The notes below the pieces were generated by a model. That model was not told the origin of the DNA. It did no database searches and was given only the letters and a program-made list of their open reading frames with translations. The position numbers and the translations under genes are program-made. Positions 1-8,295 of a stretch of 64,000 nt of DNA are shown here, in pieces. The DNA lies in NCBI GenBank assembly GCA_028278325.1, contig JANQEO010000301.1, positions 43,283 to 107,282 of the forward strand. The letters run 5' to 3'. Each line of letters opens with the position of its first letter. The first letter of the stretch is position 1. This stretch comes from Candidatus Binatia bacterium. GTDB lineage: Bacteria; Desulfobacterota; Binatia; UBA1149; JAJCZL01.

Positions 1-14
1 TATCCCTTGTCAAA

Positions 15-243
15 CGGACCGCAGCGACCCCTCGCTAAGGGATATCCCCAGTTGGGGGAAGACCGTGCGAGTCTGCAATCTATCAGAGGCCGATGGTGAG
101 TTTGCACGCTTGAACCCACCCCCGGCGGTGGACTTTGGCGCGATGCGTACATGCACTACTACCACGCGATCGAGTCAGCGTAAGTAGTATCCCTCCCCCC
201 AAAGAGGGCCTTGCTAAGTCCCTAGAATCGGTCCGGTTTTTTT
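15..243 (+). ncRNA. candidate multibranched structured RNA
   Basis: No convincing reading frame lies in the first 373 bases, but the stretch can be drawn as one folded RNA. Bases 15-21 (CGGACCG) pair perfectly with 229-235 (CGGTCCG), and 35-42 pair with 219-225 with one bulge. Inside lie local hairpins at 46-57, 64-70/102-108 (seven pairs), 116-120/127-131, 155-160/183-188 with an inner 164-167/178-181 stem, and 191-195/204-208. A run of seven T follows the closing stem at 237-243, as in a factor-independent terminator. The fold is hand-drawn and no Rfam class is recognised. It could be a free small RNA or a long leader controlling the gene at 374. Confidence 0.4.
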
Positions 244-373
244 CCCTTGTCGGACGATGGTCCTAGGCCGCGTATCAGACCAGCGGCGTAGCGAAAAAGG
301 CCTCGCAAAGCCTTGTGGCATGCGGCTGCGGCAAGATTTCGACGGTCGGCACGAAACTTGATGTTACCCGGCC

Positions 374-1075
374 ATGCGCAACGCCACACAGACGAAAGAA
401 AAAGTCACCGCAACGCCGTCCGGCACCAACGGACACCACCGCCCGCACCGGAACGGCAAGCGAAACGAACCCAACCCTCTGGCCGGCAACTTCATTTTGA
501 TGCCGTCTCTGCTCGATTACCTGAGCCCGGACCTGACCCTTCCCGAGCAGTATTTCGCCCAGCAGGAAAACGATGACGGCATGGGCGCCGAGAAGGCCCT
601 CATGTACGCGGTTCTCAAGGACGGCATCCGCTGCTTCTACAAGCACGTGGGCGCCACGCGGCGCAAATACCGCAAGATGTCGGACGAGGCCGAAGAGTGG
701 CTCATGGACGACACCTGGGATTACCCGTTCTCCTTCGAGGTAATCTGCGACACCCTCGGAATCGACGGCGAGTGTCTTCGTGCAAAGCTGCTGGCCTGGA
801 AAGAGGCCGAGCTCGAAAGGCGGCGCCTGACCGGTGACACCAAGAGCATTCAGGTGGGCCGTAGCCCCTTCCCGTCGGAGATCGGGGATCTCGACTCCAT
901 CGAGACCCAGTCCAGCAGCGAAGACGAGGACGTCGACGACGACAGCCTCGACGAGATCCGCACCGAGTTCAGCTTCAGCAACGACTGTGACGACGATGAT
1001 AACGACGCCGCCGATTGGAACGGCTTCGAGCACGTCAGCATGGAAGAGCTCAGGCTCGAGGAGTACCCGAACTAG
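374..1075 (+). CDS. acidic protein of unknown function
   Basis: Predicted 233 residues. Residues 1-40 are basic and low in complexity. The middle part, about 43-160, looks like a conserved domain with the pieces LPEQYFAQ, LMYAVLKDGIRCF, AEEWLMDD and YPFSFEVICDTLGID. I recall similar core pieces in uncharacterised deltaproteobacterial proteins, usually without such a long tail. From about residue 165 to the end the chain is very rich in Asp, Glu and Ser and probably disordered. ATG 374 is taken as the start; ATG 500 (residue 43, start of the folded part) is the alternative. It is followed by a strong terminator at 1159 and stands alone between a candidate structured RNA and a convergent oxidoreductase gene. 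No function is assigned. Confidence 0.75.
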   Translation: MRNATQTKEKVTATPSGTNGHHRPHRNGKRNEPNPLAGNFILMPSLLDYLSPDLTLPEQYFAQQENDDGMGAEKALMYAVLKDGIRCFYKHVGATRRKYRKMSDEAEEWLMDDTWDYPFSFEVICDTLGIDGECLRAKLLAWKEAELERRRLTGDTKSIQVGRSPFPSEIGDLDSIETQSSSEDEDVDDDSLDEIRTEFSFSNDCDDDDNDAADWNGFEHVSMEELRLEEYPN

Positions 1076-1158
1076 GCTGCAAAGGTTTACAGATCCCCCT
1101 GCCCCTTCGGTCTGTTCCCTCCTACGGATCGAAGGACGAACCAACCTCTGGTGATCGA

Positions 1159-1189
1159 AAGAGCGGCCGTCCTGGCCGCTCTTTTTTTT
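1159..1189 (+). terminator. intrinsic terminator, partly bidirectional
   Basis: Bases 1159-1168 (AAGAGCGGCC) pair with 1174-1183 around a five-base loop, and T runs through 1182-1189. It ends the transcript of the acidic protein gene. On the other strand the same stem is followed by only three T, so it could also stop the convergent oxidoreductase gene, less efficiently. Confidence 0.9.
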
Positions 1190-1199
1190 GCGCTGAGTT

Positions 1200-2531
1200 C
1201 TAGTGATCGCGCGGCATGGACGCAGCGGCGCGGTCCACGCGACGGTCTATGAAAGACAGCACCGCGTCCAGGCCCCTGAAAGCGAGCCAGCGAAAGGGTT
1301 CCGGCGGCGTGGGCAGCACGCGCCGTTCACGCAGAGCTGCACCGTGACCACTGCGGCCCAGTAAAAGGTCGGCAATCATCTCGCCCGCCAGACTCGCGTG
1401 GGCCAGTCCGTGACCCGCATACGCAATCGAATGAAGGATGTTGCGATTGCGACCGACCACGGGAAGAAAATCGAGGCCGAGGAATATCGGACCACCCCAG
1501 TGTCTTGCGATGCCGACGTCGGAAATTTCCGGGAAGCGGGCGCGGAAGGTTGATTCCAAGAACTCACTTATGACGGGATCAGTATCGGGCCCGTTGCCTC
1601 CACCAAAGATATAGCGGACCTTCTTCGAGCCGAAGACGATGCGGTTGTCGGCGGTCAGCCGGTAGTTCTCGAGCGTCTCATGGGCCGTGTAAACGCCTTG
1701 GCGCCCGTGCCAATCGACGCGCGCCAGCTGTTCGTCGCTGAGCGGCTCGGTCTGAAGGAGCTGCACCTGGAGGCGCATCCCGGCCGAGCCCAAACGACCC
1801 AGCGACGCTGTGTACGCGTTGGTGGCTATCACTACGTGGGGACAGCGTACTGTTCCCGAAGGCGTTGACACGACGGCCGGCTCGCCTTCCTCGATACGCA
1901 TGACCGGACTGTTCTCATAGATCCGGGCGCCGGCTGCGATCGCCGCCTCTCGCAACCCACGGGCATAGAGGCAGGGGTTGAGGATTCCACCGTGGGGCTC
2001 GAGATATCCCCGCGTGAAGGCTCGCGGCAAGCCCTTGGCACGCATGGCATCGGCGTCGAGCAACTCGCCCGGTAGCCCGTACTTGGCGGCGGCCTCGGCT
2101 GCTTTGTCTATCCTGGCATGCTGGCGAGGATGTACCGCGGCGATGACGTTGCCGACCGGCTCATAGTCGCAAGCGATCTCGTGGGTTTCGATGAGGTTCT
2201 CTACGTGGGAGATGGCCGCCTCGGTGAAAGCTATCAGGCCCCGCACGCGCTCATCGCCGAATAGTCTGATCAGAGTCGGCAGATCCTTACCGATGGTGGG
2301 CGAAAGGTGGCCGGCGTTGCGCCCAGAGGCCCCAAAACCGGCCGTATTCGCTTCGAGCACGGCTACCTCGAACCCCTCGCGGCGAAGCGCAACAGCGGCC
2401 GACAGCCCCGTGTAGCCGGCGCCTATGATCGCTACGTCAGCGCTGATCTCGCCACGCAGGGGCGGGTTGGATTCCACAGCCTCGGTCACCCAAGGAGTGA
2501 CCAGCGATAGCTCTGCACCTGTTGCGGCCAC
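1200..2531 (-). CDS. FAD-dependent oxidoreductase, DAO/GlpO family
   Basis: Predicted 443 residues. The N-terminal part carries the dinucleotide-binding stretch VAIIGAGYTGLSAAVAL followed by a Glu (VLEAN) for the ribose. Next comes ASGRNAGHLSP, typical of the D-amino-acid oxidase fold enzymes that include gamma-glutamylputrescine oxidase and glycine oxidase. The C-terminal AYAGHGLAHASLAGEMIADL is the usual FAD-closing segment. It probably oxidises an amine or amino acid with O2 or a dye acceptor; the substrate is not readable. I chose GTG 2531 because AGGGGG sits five bases upstream and the frame further up is not protein-like. It converges on the gene at 374 and is divergent from the Lys-rich protein at 2690. 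Confidence 0.85.
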   Translation of the reverse strand: MAATGAELSLVTPWVTEAVESNPPLRGEISADVAIIGAGYTGLSAAVALRREGFEVAVLEANTAGFGASGRNAGHLSPTIGKDLPTLIRLFGDERVRGLIAFTEAAISHVENLIETHEIACDYEPVGNVIAAVHPRQHARIDKAAEAAAKYGLPGELLDADAMRAKGLPRAFTRGYLEPHGGILNPCLYARGLREAAIAAGARIYENSPVMRIEEGEPAVVSTPSGTVRCPHVVIATNAYTASLGRLGSAGMRLQVQLLQTEPLSDEQLARVDWHGRQGVYTAHETLENYRLTADNRIVFGSKKVRYIFGGGNGPDTDPVISEFLESTFRARFPEISDVGIARHWGGPIFLGLDFLPVVGRNRNILHSIAYAGHGLAHASLAGEMIADLLLGRSGHGAALRERRVLPTPPEPFRWLAFRGLDAVLSFIDRRVDRAAASMPRDH

Positions 2532-2689
2532 GGACCCCCTTTTCCGATGACGCCTTGCATGAAGGCGAATCGTAACTATGGTCAAGGTAGCAGCCTGTCT
2601 AGCTAAAGGAACAGGCGTGGGTGGCAGGCGCGGCTGCGCAGGCCCGACGAAGGTTAAACGAATCGTAACGACTAAAGGGGGCCATCTCA

Positions 2690-3094
2690 GTGGCAACTAC
2701 CAAGAAGAAAGCAACCAAGAAGAAGACTGCACGCAAGGCGCCGGCCCGCAAGAAGAAGGCCGCCAAACGTAAAGGCGGCATTGACGTAGCCGGCATGCAC
2801 ATCGACCTGCCACCGACTCTCGACAAGTATGCGCGCGAGGTCACGCGCGATCTCAATAAGCTCGAGAAGCAGATCGAGACCGCCGGCAAAGACGTACGGC
2901 GACGCTGGACCCGCGTCGTCAGAGACGTCAGCCGCATGCTGGGCCGCTTGGAAGCGCAAGGCGCGAAACGATTCCGCAGCCTGACCAAAACAGCGCAGAA
3001 AGACGCTCAACAGGCCCTCAAGCGCCTACGCGCGGCGGTCAATCAGCAGACCAAGACTGCCAAGAAACGGGTAGCCAAGGCGCGTAAGCGCTAG
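2690..3094 (+). CDS. Lys-rich histone H1/phasin-like protein
   Basis: Predicted 134 residues, very basic. Residues 1-29 are nearly all Lys, Ala, Thr and Arg in KKK/AKK repeats, like the tails of bacterial histone H1-like proteins and of some phasins. Residues 35-115 are amphipathic helix with heptad-like spacing (LDKYAREVTRDLNKLEKQI and on), and the C-terminus is basic again. It may bind DNA or coat polyhydroxyalkanoate granules; no PHA genes are nearby to decide. GTG 2690 is preceded by AAAGGGGG about eight bases upstream. Its TAG stop overlaps the convergent MOSC gene stop within four bases (3091-3094). Confidence 0.75.
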   Translation: MATTKKKATKKKTARKAPARKKKAAKRKGGIDVAGMHIDLPPTLDKYAREVTRDLNKLEKQIETAGKDVRRRWTRVVRDVSRMLGRLEAQGAKRFRSLTKTAQKDAQQALKRLRAAVNQQTKTAKKRVAKARKR

Positions 3095-3951
3095 ATCAAC
3101 TCGACGGCGTCGCCGACAGCGGCGGCGCCGTTGCTTTCCACTTCGGCGTAGACACCGAGGTTCTGTTCGGCGTCACGCACCAGCGTTCGCAGTATCTGCG
3201 GGTCTTTGGGCACTTCGCCGAACCCGTGCGTGACCATCACGCAGCGTGGACACGGCACCGTAACCTTCAACGTCGCGCTGCCGATACGCAGGCTCTTGCC
3301 GGCCCATGAGTTTTCGACGAAGCCGGTCTCGCCGTCCTCGGTCGCGATGACGAGATTGGGCCGGAAACGGCGCACATCAACGGCCGACTCGGGCACCAGC
3401 GACTGCAACGTCTGCAGGGAGGACTCGGTAAGCAGGAGCAACGGAAAAGCATCGAAGTAGGTGCCCGGCGGCGATTCGAACTCCATGAGCTCGGGCGGAA
3501 ACACCGTCAGGTCAGGCAGAGGCTCATCGGGGGTACGGCCGAAGATGGAGCGCAATTCTTGCTCGAGGTCCTCGTGATCGGGCGCGCCGCGGCGATAGTG
3601 CTCGAGCTTGTCGGCGGGCTGTAGGGGCCACAATGTAACCTGCTTGCCTAGGAACTCGCTGAGCTTTGCTGCGGCTTCGGGGTCGTCGGAACAGAGAGGC
3701 GTGCCGTCGGGAAGCGTAATCTCGGCCTTGCCTGCGCGCTGCTCGCCGGGAGCCTCAGGGTAGCCGGCCTTGCAGGTCATCAGGGCGGGAATCTTCTTTG
3801 CGCCTCGGATCCCGCCCTTTTCCTCGTCGCGTACCGCCCAAGCCCGATCTCCGGGAATGCCGTTCGGCCCGAACGTCGCGGAATTGATCGACTCGCCCTC
3901 CATGGACTTCACCGGATAGCGCCAGATTTGTTTGAGCGTACCTACTCGCAT
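3091..3951 (-). CDS. MOSC domain protein (YcbX/mARC-like)
   Basis: Predicted 286 residues. It opens with IWRYPVKSMEGESI, the N-terminal beta-barrel signature of MOSC_N proteins, followed by GDRAWAVRD. The MOSC domain fills the C-terminal half and holds FRPNLVI and PCPRCVMVTHGFGE; the second Cys of that block is the likely molybdenum cofactor ligand. Relatives reduce N-hydroxylated compounds or traffic sulfur to the cofactor. There is no fused ferredoxin domain, unlike E. coli YcbX, so an outside electron donor is needed. The start is ATG 3951. Its stop overlaps that of the gene at 2690. Confidence 0.88.
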   Translation of the reverse strand: MRVGTLKQIWRYPVKSMEGESINSATFGPNGIPGDRAWAVRDEEKGGIRGAKKIPALMTCKAGYPEAPGEQRAGKAEITLPDGTPLCSDDPEAAAKLSEFLGKQVTLWPLQPADKLEHYRRGAPDHEDLEQELRSIFGRTPDEPLPDLTVFPPELMEFESPPGTYFDAFPLLLLTESSLQTLQSLVPESAVDVRRFRPNLVIATEDGETGFVENSWAGKSLRIGSATLKVTVPCPRCVMVTHGFGEVPKDPQILRTLVRDAEQNLGVYAEVESNGAAAVGDAVELI

Positions 3952-4078
3952 TCCCTCTCTCCTTCGTCAGACGACTGAAAACGAGTCGCATCCTAGCCGT
4001 GCGCGGTTGCCGTAACGAGCGCCCGGCCTCGCCATCAGCCCCTTGCGTTCGGCGCGGTGCTGGGTTCAAAAGGTGACC

Positions 4079-5530
4079 ATGGCCAGCAAGCGTCCAGAGC
4101 ACTTCCCCCTCATGGTTCCCGGCGCCAAGGCCGACGGTCGAACCGTCGAAGTAAACGCGCCCTTCGACGGGAGCGTCATCGCGACGGTCGAGGCCGGTGG
4201 CGCCAAGGCGGCCGAAAAGGCTCTCGACACTGCCGCCAAGCTGTTTGCCGACCGCGACGCGTGGCTGAGCCCCGCCGACCGCTTGGAGATCCTGTCGCGC
4301 ACTGCCGCGATCATGACCGAACGACGCGACGAGTTGGCGGTCGAAGCCGCTCGCGAAGGCGGGAAACCCCTGCCCGACTCACTCGTCGAAGCCGACCGCG
4401 CCATCGACGGCGTAAAGCTCTGCATCGAAACGCTTCGGACTCAGGCGGGCACCGCGATACCGATGAATCTCAATGCCGCTTCCTCGGGCCGGCTCGCGTT
4501 CACTCGTCACGAACCCATCGGGCCCGTTCTCGCTTTCAGCGCTTTCAACCACCCTCTCAACCTGATCGTGCATCAGGTCGGCCCCGCGGTGGCTGCGGGA
4601 TGTCCTTGTATCGTGAAGCCTGCCGAAGCGACCCCGCTTTCGTGCATGCGCTTCGTCGCCATCCTTCGTGAAGCCGGACTTCCCGACCAATGGTGTCAGG
4701 CCATGCTCGCCGACGATCACGACGTGGCGGCGTTGATGGTTTCCGATCCCCGGATCGCCTTCTTCAGCTTCATCGGCAGCGGGCGCGTGGGCTGGATGCT
4801 GCGTTCCAAGCTCCCTGCCGGCGCACGCTGCGCCCTCGAACACGGCGGCGTAGCGCCCGTGATCGTTGCCGCCGACGCCGACCTCGAAACGACGATCCCG
4901 TTGCTGGCCAAAGGCGGTTTCTATCATGCGGGCCAAGTGTGCGTTTCGGTGCAACGGGTATTTGCGGAACGGGCCATAGCCGAACGGCTGGCCAAAGCAC
5001 TGGCCGAGGCCGGCGGCAAAATGAAGGTCGGCGACCCGACGAAGGCCGACACCGAGGTAGGCCCGCTGATCCGACCCTCGGAGGTTACGCGGGTCGACGA
5101 ATGGGTGAACGAGGCCGTCGACGGCGGCGCCGACTTGTTGAGCGGCGGTAAACCCATCGGGGAGCGCTGCTACGAGCCGACCGTTCTTTTCGACCCACCG
5201 GCCGATGTACGAGTGAGCACGCATGAGGTCTTCGGCCCCGTGATCTGCGTGTATCCCTACGACGACATCGACGATGCGCTTACACGGGCCAACTCTCTTC
5301 CCTACGCTTTCCAGGCTTCAGTGTTCACCAAGGACATCGACACCGCCCTGCGCGCATCTAAACGGTTGGCGGCCTCGGCAGTGATGATCAACGATCACAC
5401 CGCGTTTCGTGTCGATTGGATGCCGTTTGCGGGATTGCGCGAGTCCGGGCTGGGTGTAGGGGGAATCCCCTTCACCATGCACGACATGCAGATCGAAAAG
5501 CTGACCGTCGTGAAGTCGGCCCAGCTCTAG
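4079..5530 (+). CDS. NAD(P)-dependent aldehyde dehydrogenase
   Basis: Predicted 483 residues, normal for the aldehyde dehydrogenase superfamily. The cofactor-binding stretch runs through FSAFNHPLNL and CIVKPAEATPLS. The catalytic Glu is E254 (LEHGGVAPVIV, where the family norm is LELGG) and the nucleophile is C288 in YHAGQVCVSVQRVF. The C-terminal GLRESGLGVGG is typical of succinate-semialdehyde and lactaldehyde dehydrogenase-like members. The substrate is not assigned. ATG 4079 is chosen because AAAGGTG lies just upstream; an upstream in-frame ATG at 4043 lacks this. It converges on the NhaC antiporter gene with 16 bases between stops. Confidence 0.9.
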   Translation: MASKRPEHFPLMVPGAKADGRTVEVNAPFDGSVIATVEAGGAKAAEKALDTAAKLFADRDAWLSPADRLEILSRTAAIMTERRDELAVEAAREGGKPLPDSLVEADRAIDGVKLCIETLRTQAGTAIPMNLNAASSGRLAFTRHEPIGPVLAFSAFNHPLNLIVHQVGPAVAAGCPCIVKPAEATPLSCMRFVAILREAGLPDQWCQAMLADDHDVAALMVSDPRIAFFSFIGSGRVGWMLRSKLPAGARCALEHGGVAPVIVAADADLETTIPLLAKGGFYHAGQVCVSVQRVFAERAIAERLAKALAEAGGKMKVGDPTKADTEVGPLIRPSEVTRVDEWVNEAVDGGADLLSGGKPIGERCYEPTVLFDPPADVRVSTHEVFGPVICVYPYDDIDDALTRANSLPYAFQASVFTKDIDTALRASKRLAASAVMINDHTAFRVDWMPFAGLRESGLGVGGIPFTMHDMQIEKLTVVKSAQL

Positions 5531-5546
5531 AGCCGACCGAGCGGCT

Positions 5547-7193
5547 TCAGGCGAGCAAGACCAGGGCCGTCGAGCAGAGCATACCGAGAGCGGCGGCCAC
5601 CAGTGCAAGCGGCATCTGCGTTTGCACGTGGTCCATCAAGTCACAGCCGGTGAACATGCTCGACAGAATTGTCGTATCGGAGATTGGCGAGCACTGATCG
5701 CCGAACACCGCACCTCCCAGCACGGCACCGAAGCATATCTTCACGTAGTACAAGACGCTGGCCCAGTTCTCCGGATGCTCGGCGCTCATGACGTCGGCGG
5801 TAACCTCACCCAAGCCCTGAGCGTTGATGGCAAGCTGAAACGCCAGCGGCACGGCGATGGGAAAGATCACTGCATATGTACCGAAGGACGAGCCGATCGA
5901 GAAGGAAACGATCATGCACACCAGGGTCAGCGCCATCGGCAGGGCCCACATCGGGAACCAGGTCTCGACAGCGCCGATGAGAAAATCCGCCGTGTGCAGT
6001 TCTCCCGAGACCTTCCCCAAGGTCACGGCCATGCCGAGGATGATGGCACCCAGGGTCATGCTGCGGCAGCCGTCGAGAAAACCGTCGATGACCTCACGCA
6101 CGGGCATGCCCTTGGCCATCGCGAGAAACATGCCGCTGAGGGTGCAGGCCAGGAAGGCCTCGCCGGTAAGCAGTTTGCCCGTATAGATGAAGGGCACGAT
6201 GGCCACACCGAGGAGGGTGACGATCGGCACGAAGAAATCGGCGAGGCTCGTGCGGTAGTTTTCATGAGGGGGACTCTGCAAGGCCTCGGTATCGACCAGA
6301 GGCGCTGCCCCGGCACGGTCGAGCTCACCCGTGGTTCGGGCGCGCTCGATGGCCGCCTGCATGCGCCTGCCGTTCCATGGCAGAAGGTCGAAGGCGAACA
6401 GGAGTGTCATGGTGACGGCGAAAATCGCATAAAAATTGAAAGGAATGGCGCTGAGGAACCAGGCCTGGCCGGCATCGAGGTCTTCGATGAGAACCGTCTC
6501 GCCCAGTGCCAGTCCGGCGACCAGGCCGCCCACGTATACGGGCCAGGCGTTGAACGGAATTATCGTGGCTATGGGCGAGGCCGTCGAGTCGACGATGTAG
6601 GACAGCTCTTCATGGCTGACGCCGTTGCTGTCGGATACCGGCTTGATCGTCGTGCCGGCCAGTACGGTGCTCACCGTACCGCCCTGGTGGAAGACGCAGC
6701 CGATGATCCAAGCAAACAGCTTCGAGCGGGCGCGTCCGCGCGCAAACCGTGCGCCTACCCTTTCGGCAAAGTAGCGGGCGCCACCGGTCTTTCCCCAGAC
6801 CCCCAGAATTCCACCCAGGAACCAGAGATAGACGAGCAGGATGACGGCGTAGCGCTTGGAGCCGAGCGCGGGCAAGAAGAACAGATTGAGAAAGTTGAGA
6901 TCGCCCCACTGGCCGCTGTGAGCGAAGACTATGACCGAGCCCGAGACGATGCCGATGAAAAGGGCCGGCAACACCTGCCTCGTGGCGAAAGCCAAGGCGA
7001 TGGTGATGAAAGCGGGCAGCAGGGACCAGGCACCGTAGTCGGCAACCGCTGCTTCGCCTCCCGAAGCGGCCGCAGTTGCGGGCAGGGCCACCAGCGCAGC
7101 GCCGATCAAGAGCATCGTGCGTGCATAGCTCCGTGAACCGATCCGCATCCTCGACATCTCGGCACGCCCGCCGCCGCGCACGGACTGGCTCAT
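5547..7193 (-). CDS. NhaC-family Na+/H+ antiporter
   Basis: Predicted 548 residues with about a dozen hydrophobic segments. HEELSYIVDSTASPIATI and IPFNAWPVYVGGL, near the middle, are characteristic of the NhaC/ion-transporter family, as are HQGGTVSTVLAGTTIKPV and FGDQCSPISDTTILSS near the end. The N-terminus (residues 24-50) resembles a cleavable signal or first membrane helix, followed by AASGGEAA. It should exchange Na+ for H+ at the inner membrane; some relatives carry organic anions or amino acids instead. ATG 7193 is used; ATG at residues 13 or 16 is possible. Confidence 0.88.
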   Translation of the reverse strand: MSQSVRGGGRAEMSRMRIGSRSYARTMLLIGAALVALPATAAASGGEAAVADYGAWSLLPAFITIALAFATRQVLPALFIGIVSGSVIVFAHSGQWGDLNFLNLFFLPALGSKRYAVILLVYLWFLGGILGVWGKTGGARYFAERVGARFARGRARSKLFAWIIGCVFHQGGTVSTVLAGTTIKPVSDSNGVSHEELSYIVDSTASPIATIIPFNAWPVYVGGLVAGLALGETVLIEDLDAGQAWFLSAIPFNFYAIFAVTMTLLFAFDLLPWNGRRMQAAIERARTTGELDRAGAAPLVDTEALQSPPHENYRTSLADFFVPIVTLLGVAIVPFIYTGKLLTGEAFLACTLSGMFLAMAKGMPVREVIDGFLDGCRSMTLGAIILGMAVTLGKVSGELHTADFLIGAVETWFPMWALPMALTLVCMIVSFSIGSSFGTYAVIFPIAVPLAFQLAINAQGLGEVTADVMSAEHPENWASVLYYVKICFGAVLGGAVFGDQCSPISDTTILSSMFTGCDLMDHVQTQMPLALVAAALGMLCSTALVLLA

Positions 7194-7266
7194 CTTTCTA
7201 CGCTGCCGCCGCAGCTGTCAAGGTAACGGCTCGTCCGAGTTGCGGCCGGCCGTGGCTTCTGTGTTA

Positions 7267-8295
7267 ATGATTGAAGTGGTCGACGCCGAGCAGAGGATTC
7301 AGACCGCGTGCCTGCTGATCATCAGCAGCGTCGCTCTCGGCTTCGCCCTCTACTGGCTGAAGCCCGTAATGATTCCTTTCGTCCTGGCGGTGTTCATATC
7401 GCTGGGGCTGTCGGCCGCCATCGACGTCCAGGTCGAGCACTTCAAGGTCGCACGGCCGTTGGCGCTGCTCTCGACGCTCGCGATGTCCATACTCATCTTC
7501 ACTCTGGTCGGCCTGCTGATCTCGGCCTCGGTGGGGCAGCTCGTCGAGAACGCTTCGTCCTATGAGGCGCAGATCCGAAAGCTGCTCCAACTCGTATCGG
7601 AAAAGCTTCCCTTCGAGATCCCCGCCGCGGGAGAAGAGGGAAGCTTCCGGCCTCTGTCGGAGATCTCCGTGGGCACGATCAGCACCATGCTGCTGCAGAC
7701 GACAAACGCCATCGTCGCGACCCTCTCACGCTCCCTGCTGGTGTTCATCTTCATCCTCTACCTGCTCATCGGTGGTGGCGTGCGCAGCCGCCCGGGAGGC
7801 GTCTGGGGTGACATCGAATCGCGGGTGAAGCGCTACCTGGTCACCAAGGCTTTGCTGTCGGCGGCCACCGGTCTGCTGGTGACCTTCCTGCTGTTCGTCC
7901 TAGGCGTCGACCTCGCCCTGATGTTCGGGATGTTCGCCTTCCTTTTGAACTTCATCCCAAGCGTCGGCTCGGTCATCGCCACCCTGCTGCCGCTTCCCGT
8001 CGTCTTGGTCAGCCCGGATGTGTCCATAACCCAAGTGATCTTGGTAATTCTGCTACCGGGCGGCGTACAGATGGCCATCGGCAACTTCCTGGAGCCCAAG
8101 ATCATGGGCGACTCTCTCGGACTTCACCCGGTCGTCGTTCTGCTTGCCCTAATCTTCTGGGGAATGCTGTGGGGCGTGGTAGGCATGCTGCTGGCCACGC
8201 CGATTACCGCTGTCATGAAGATCATGTTCGAGAAACTCGAACCGACCCGCCCGATCGCCGCGCTCATGGCCGGCGCTTCAGAACAAGGCGCTTAG
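7267..8295 (+). CDS. AI-2E family transporter (PerM/TqsA-like)
   Basis: Predicted 342 residues. It has paired N-terminal membrane helices (residues 14-60), a helix at about 70-95, a soluble amphipathic middle (about 95-165) and a C-terminal bundle with FLLNFIPSVGSVIATLLPLP and EPKIMGDSLGLHPVVVLLAL. Both blocks are diagnostic of the AI-2E/UPF0118 family. Members have been linked to autoinducer-2 export, Na+/H+ exchange and permease functions, so the substrate is open. ATG 7267 is preferred; no good ribosome site is visible, and GTG 7261 is next best. Its stop shares four bases with the convergent sulfotransferase gene. Confidence 0.88.
   Translation: MIEVVDAEQRIQTACLLIISSVALGFALYWLKPVMIPFVLAVFISLGLSAAIDVQVEHFKVARPLALLSTLAMSILIFTLVGLLISASVGQLVENASSYEAQIRKLLQLVSEKLPFEIPAAGEEGSFRPLSEISVGTISTMLLQTTNAIVATLSRSLLVFIFILYLLIGGGVRSRPGGVWGDIESRVKRYLVTKALLSAATGLLVTFLLFVLGVDLALMFGMFAFLLNFIPSVGSVIATLLPLPVVLVSPDVSITQVILVILLPGGVQMAIGNFLEPKIMGDSLGLHPVVVLLALIFWGMLWGVVGMLLATPITAVMKIMFEKLEPTRPIAALMAGASEQGA

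Noticed and set aside
15..243. 6S RNA (ssrS) as identity for the structured RNA
   Set aside because: Stretches such as GGTGAG and CTTGAACC are suggestive, but the best fold is multibranched rather than a long rod with a central bubble, so the name is not supported.
275..1144. Long minus-strand open frame over the acidic protein gene
   Set aside because: It is the antisense of a Glu/Asp-rich gene; Val/Leu-rich content, no domain, no ribosome site.
5622..7136. 504-codon plus-strand frame inside the NhaC gene
   Set aside because: Shadow frame of a GC-rich gene: rich in Gly, Arg, His and Asp with no fold or motif, while the opposite strand is a clear transporter.
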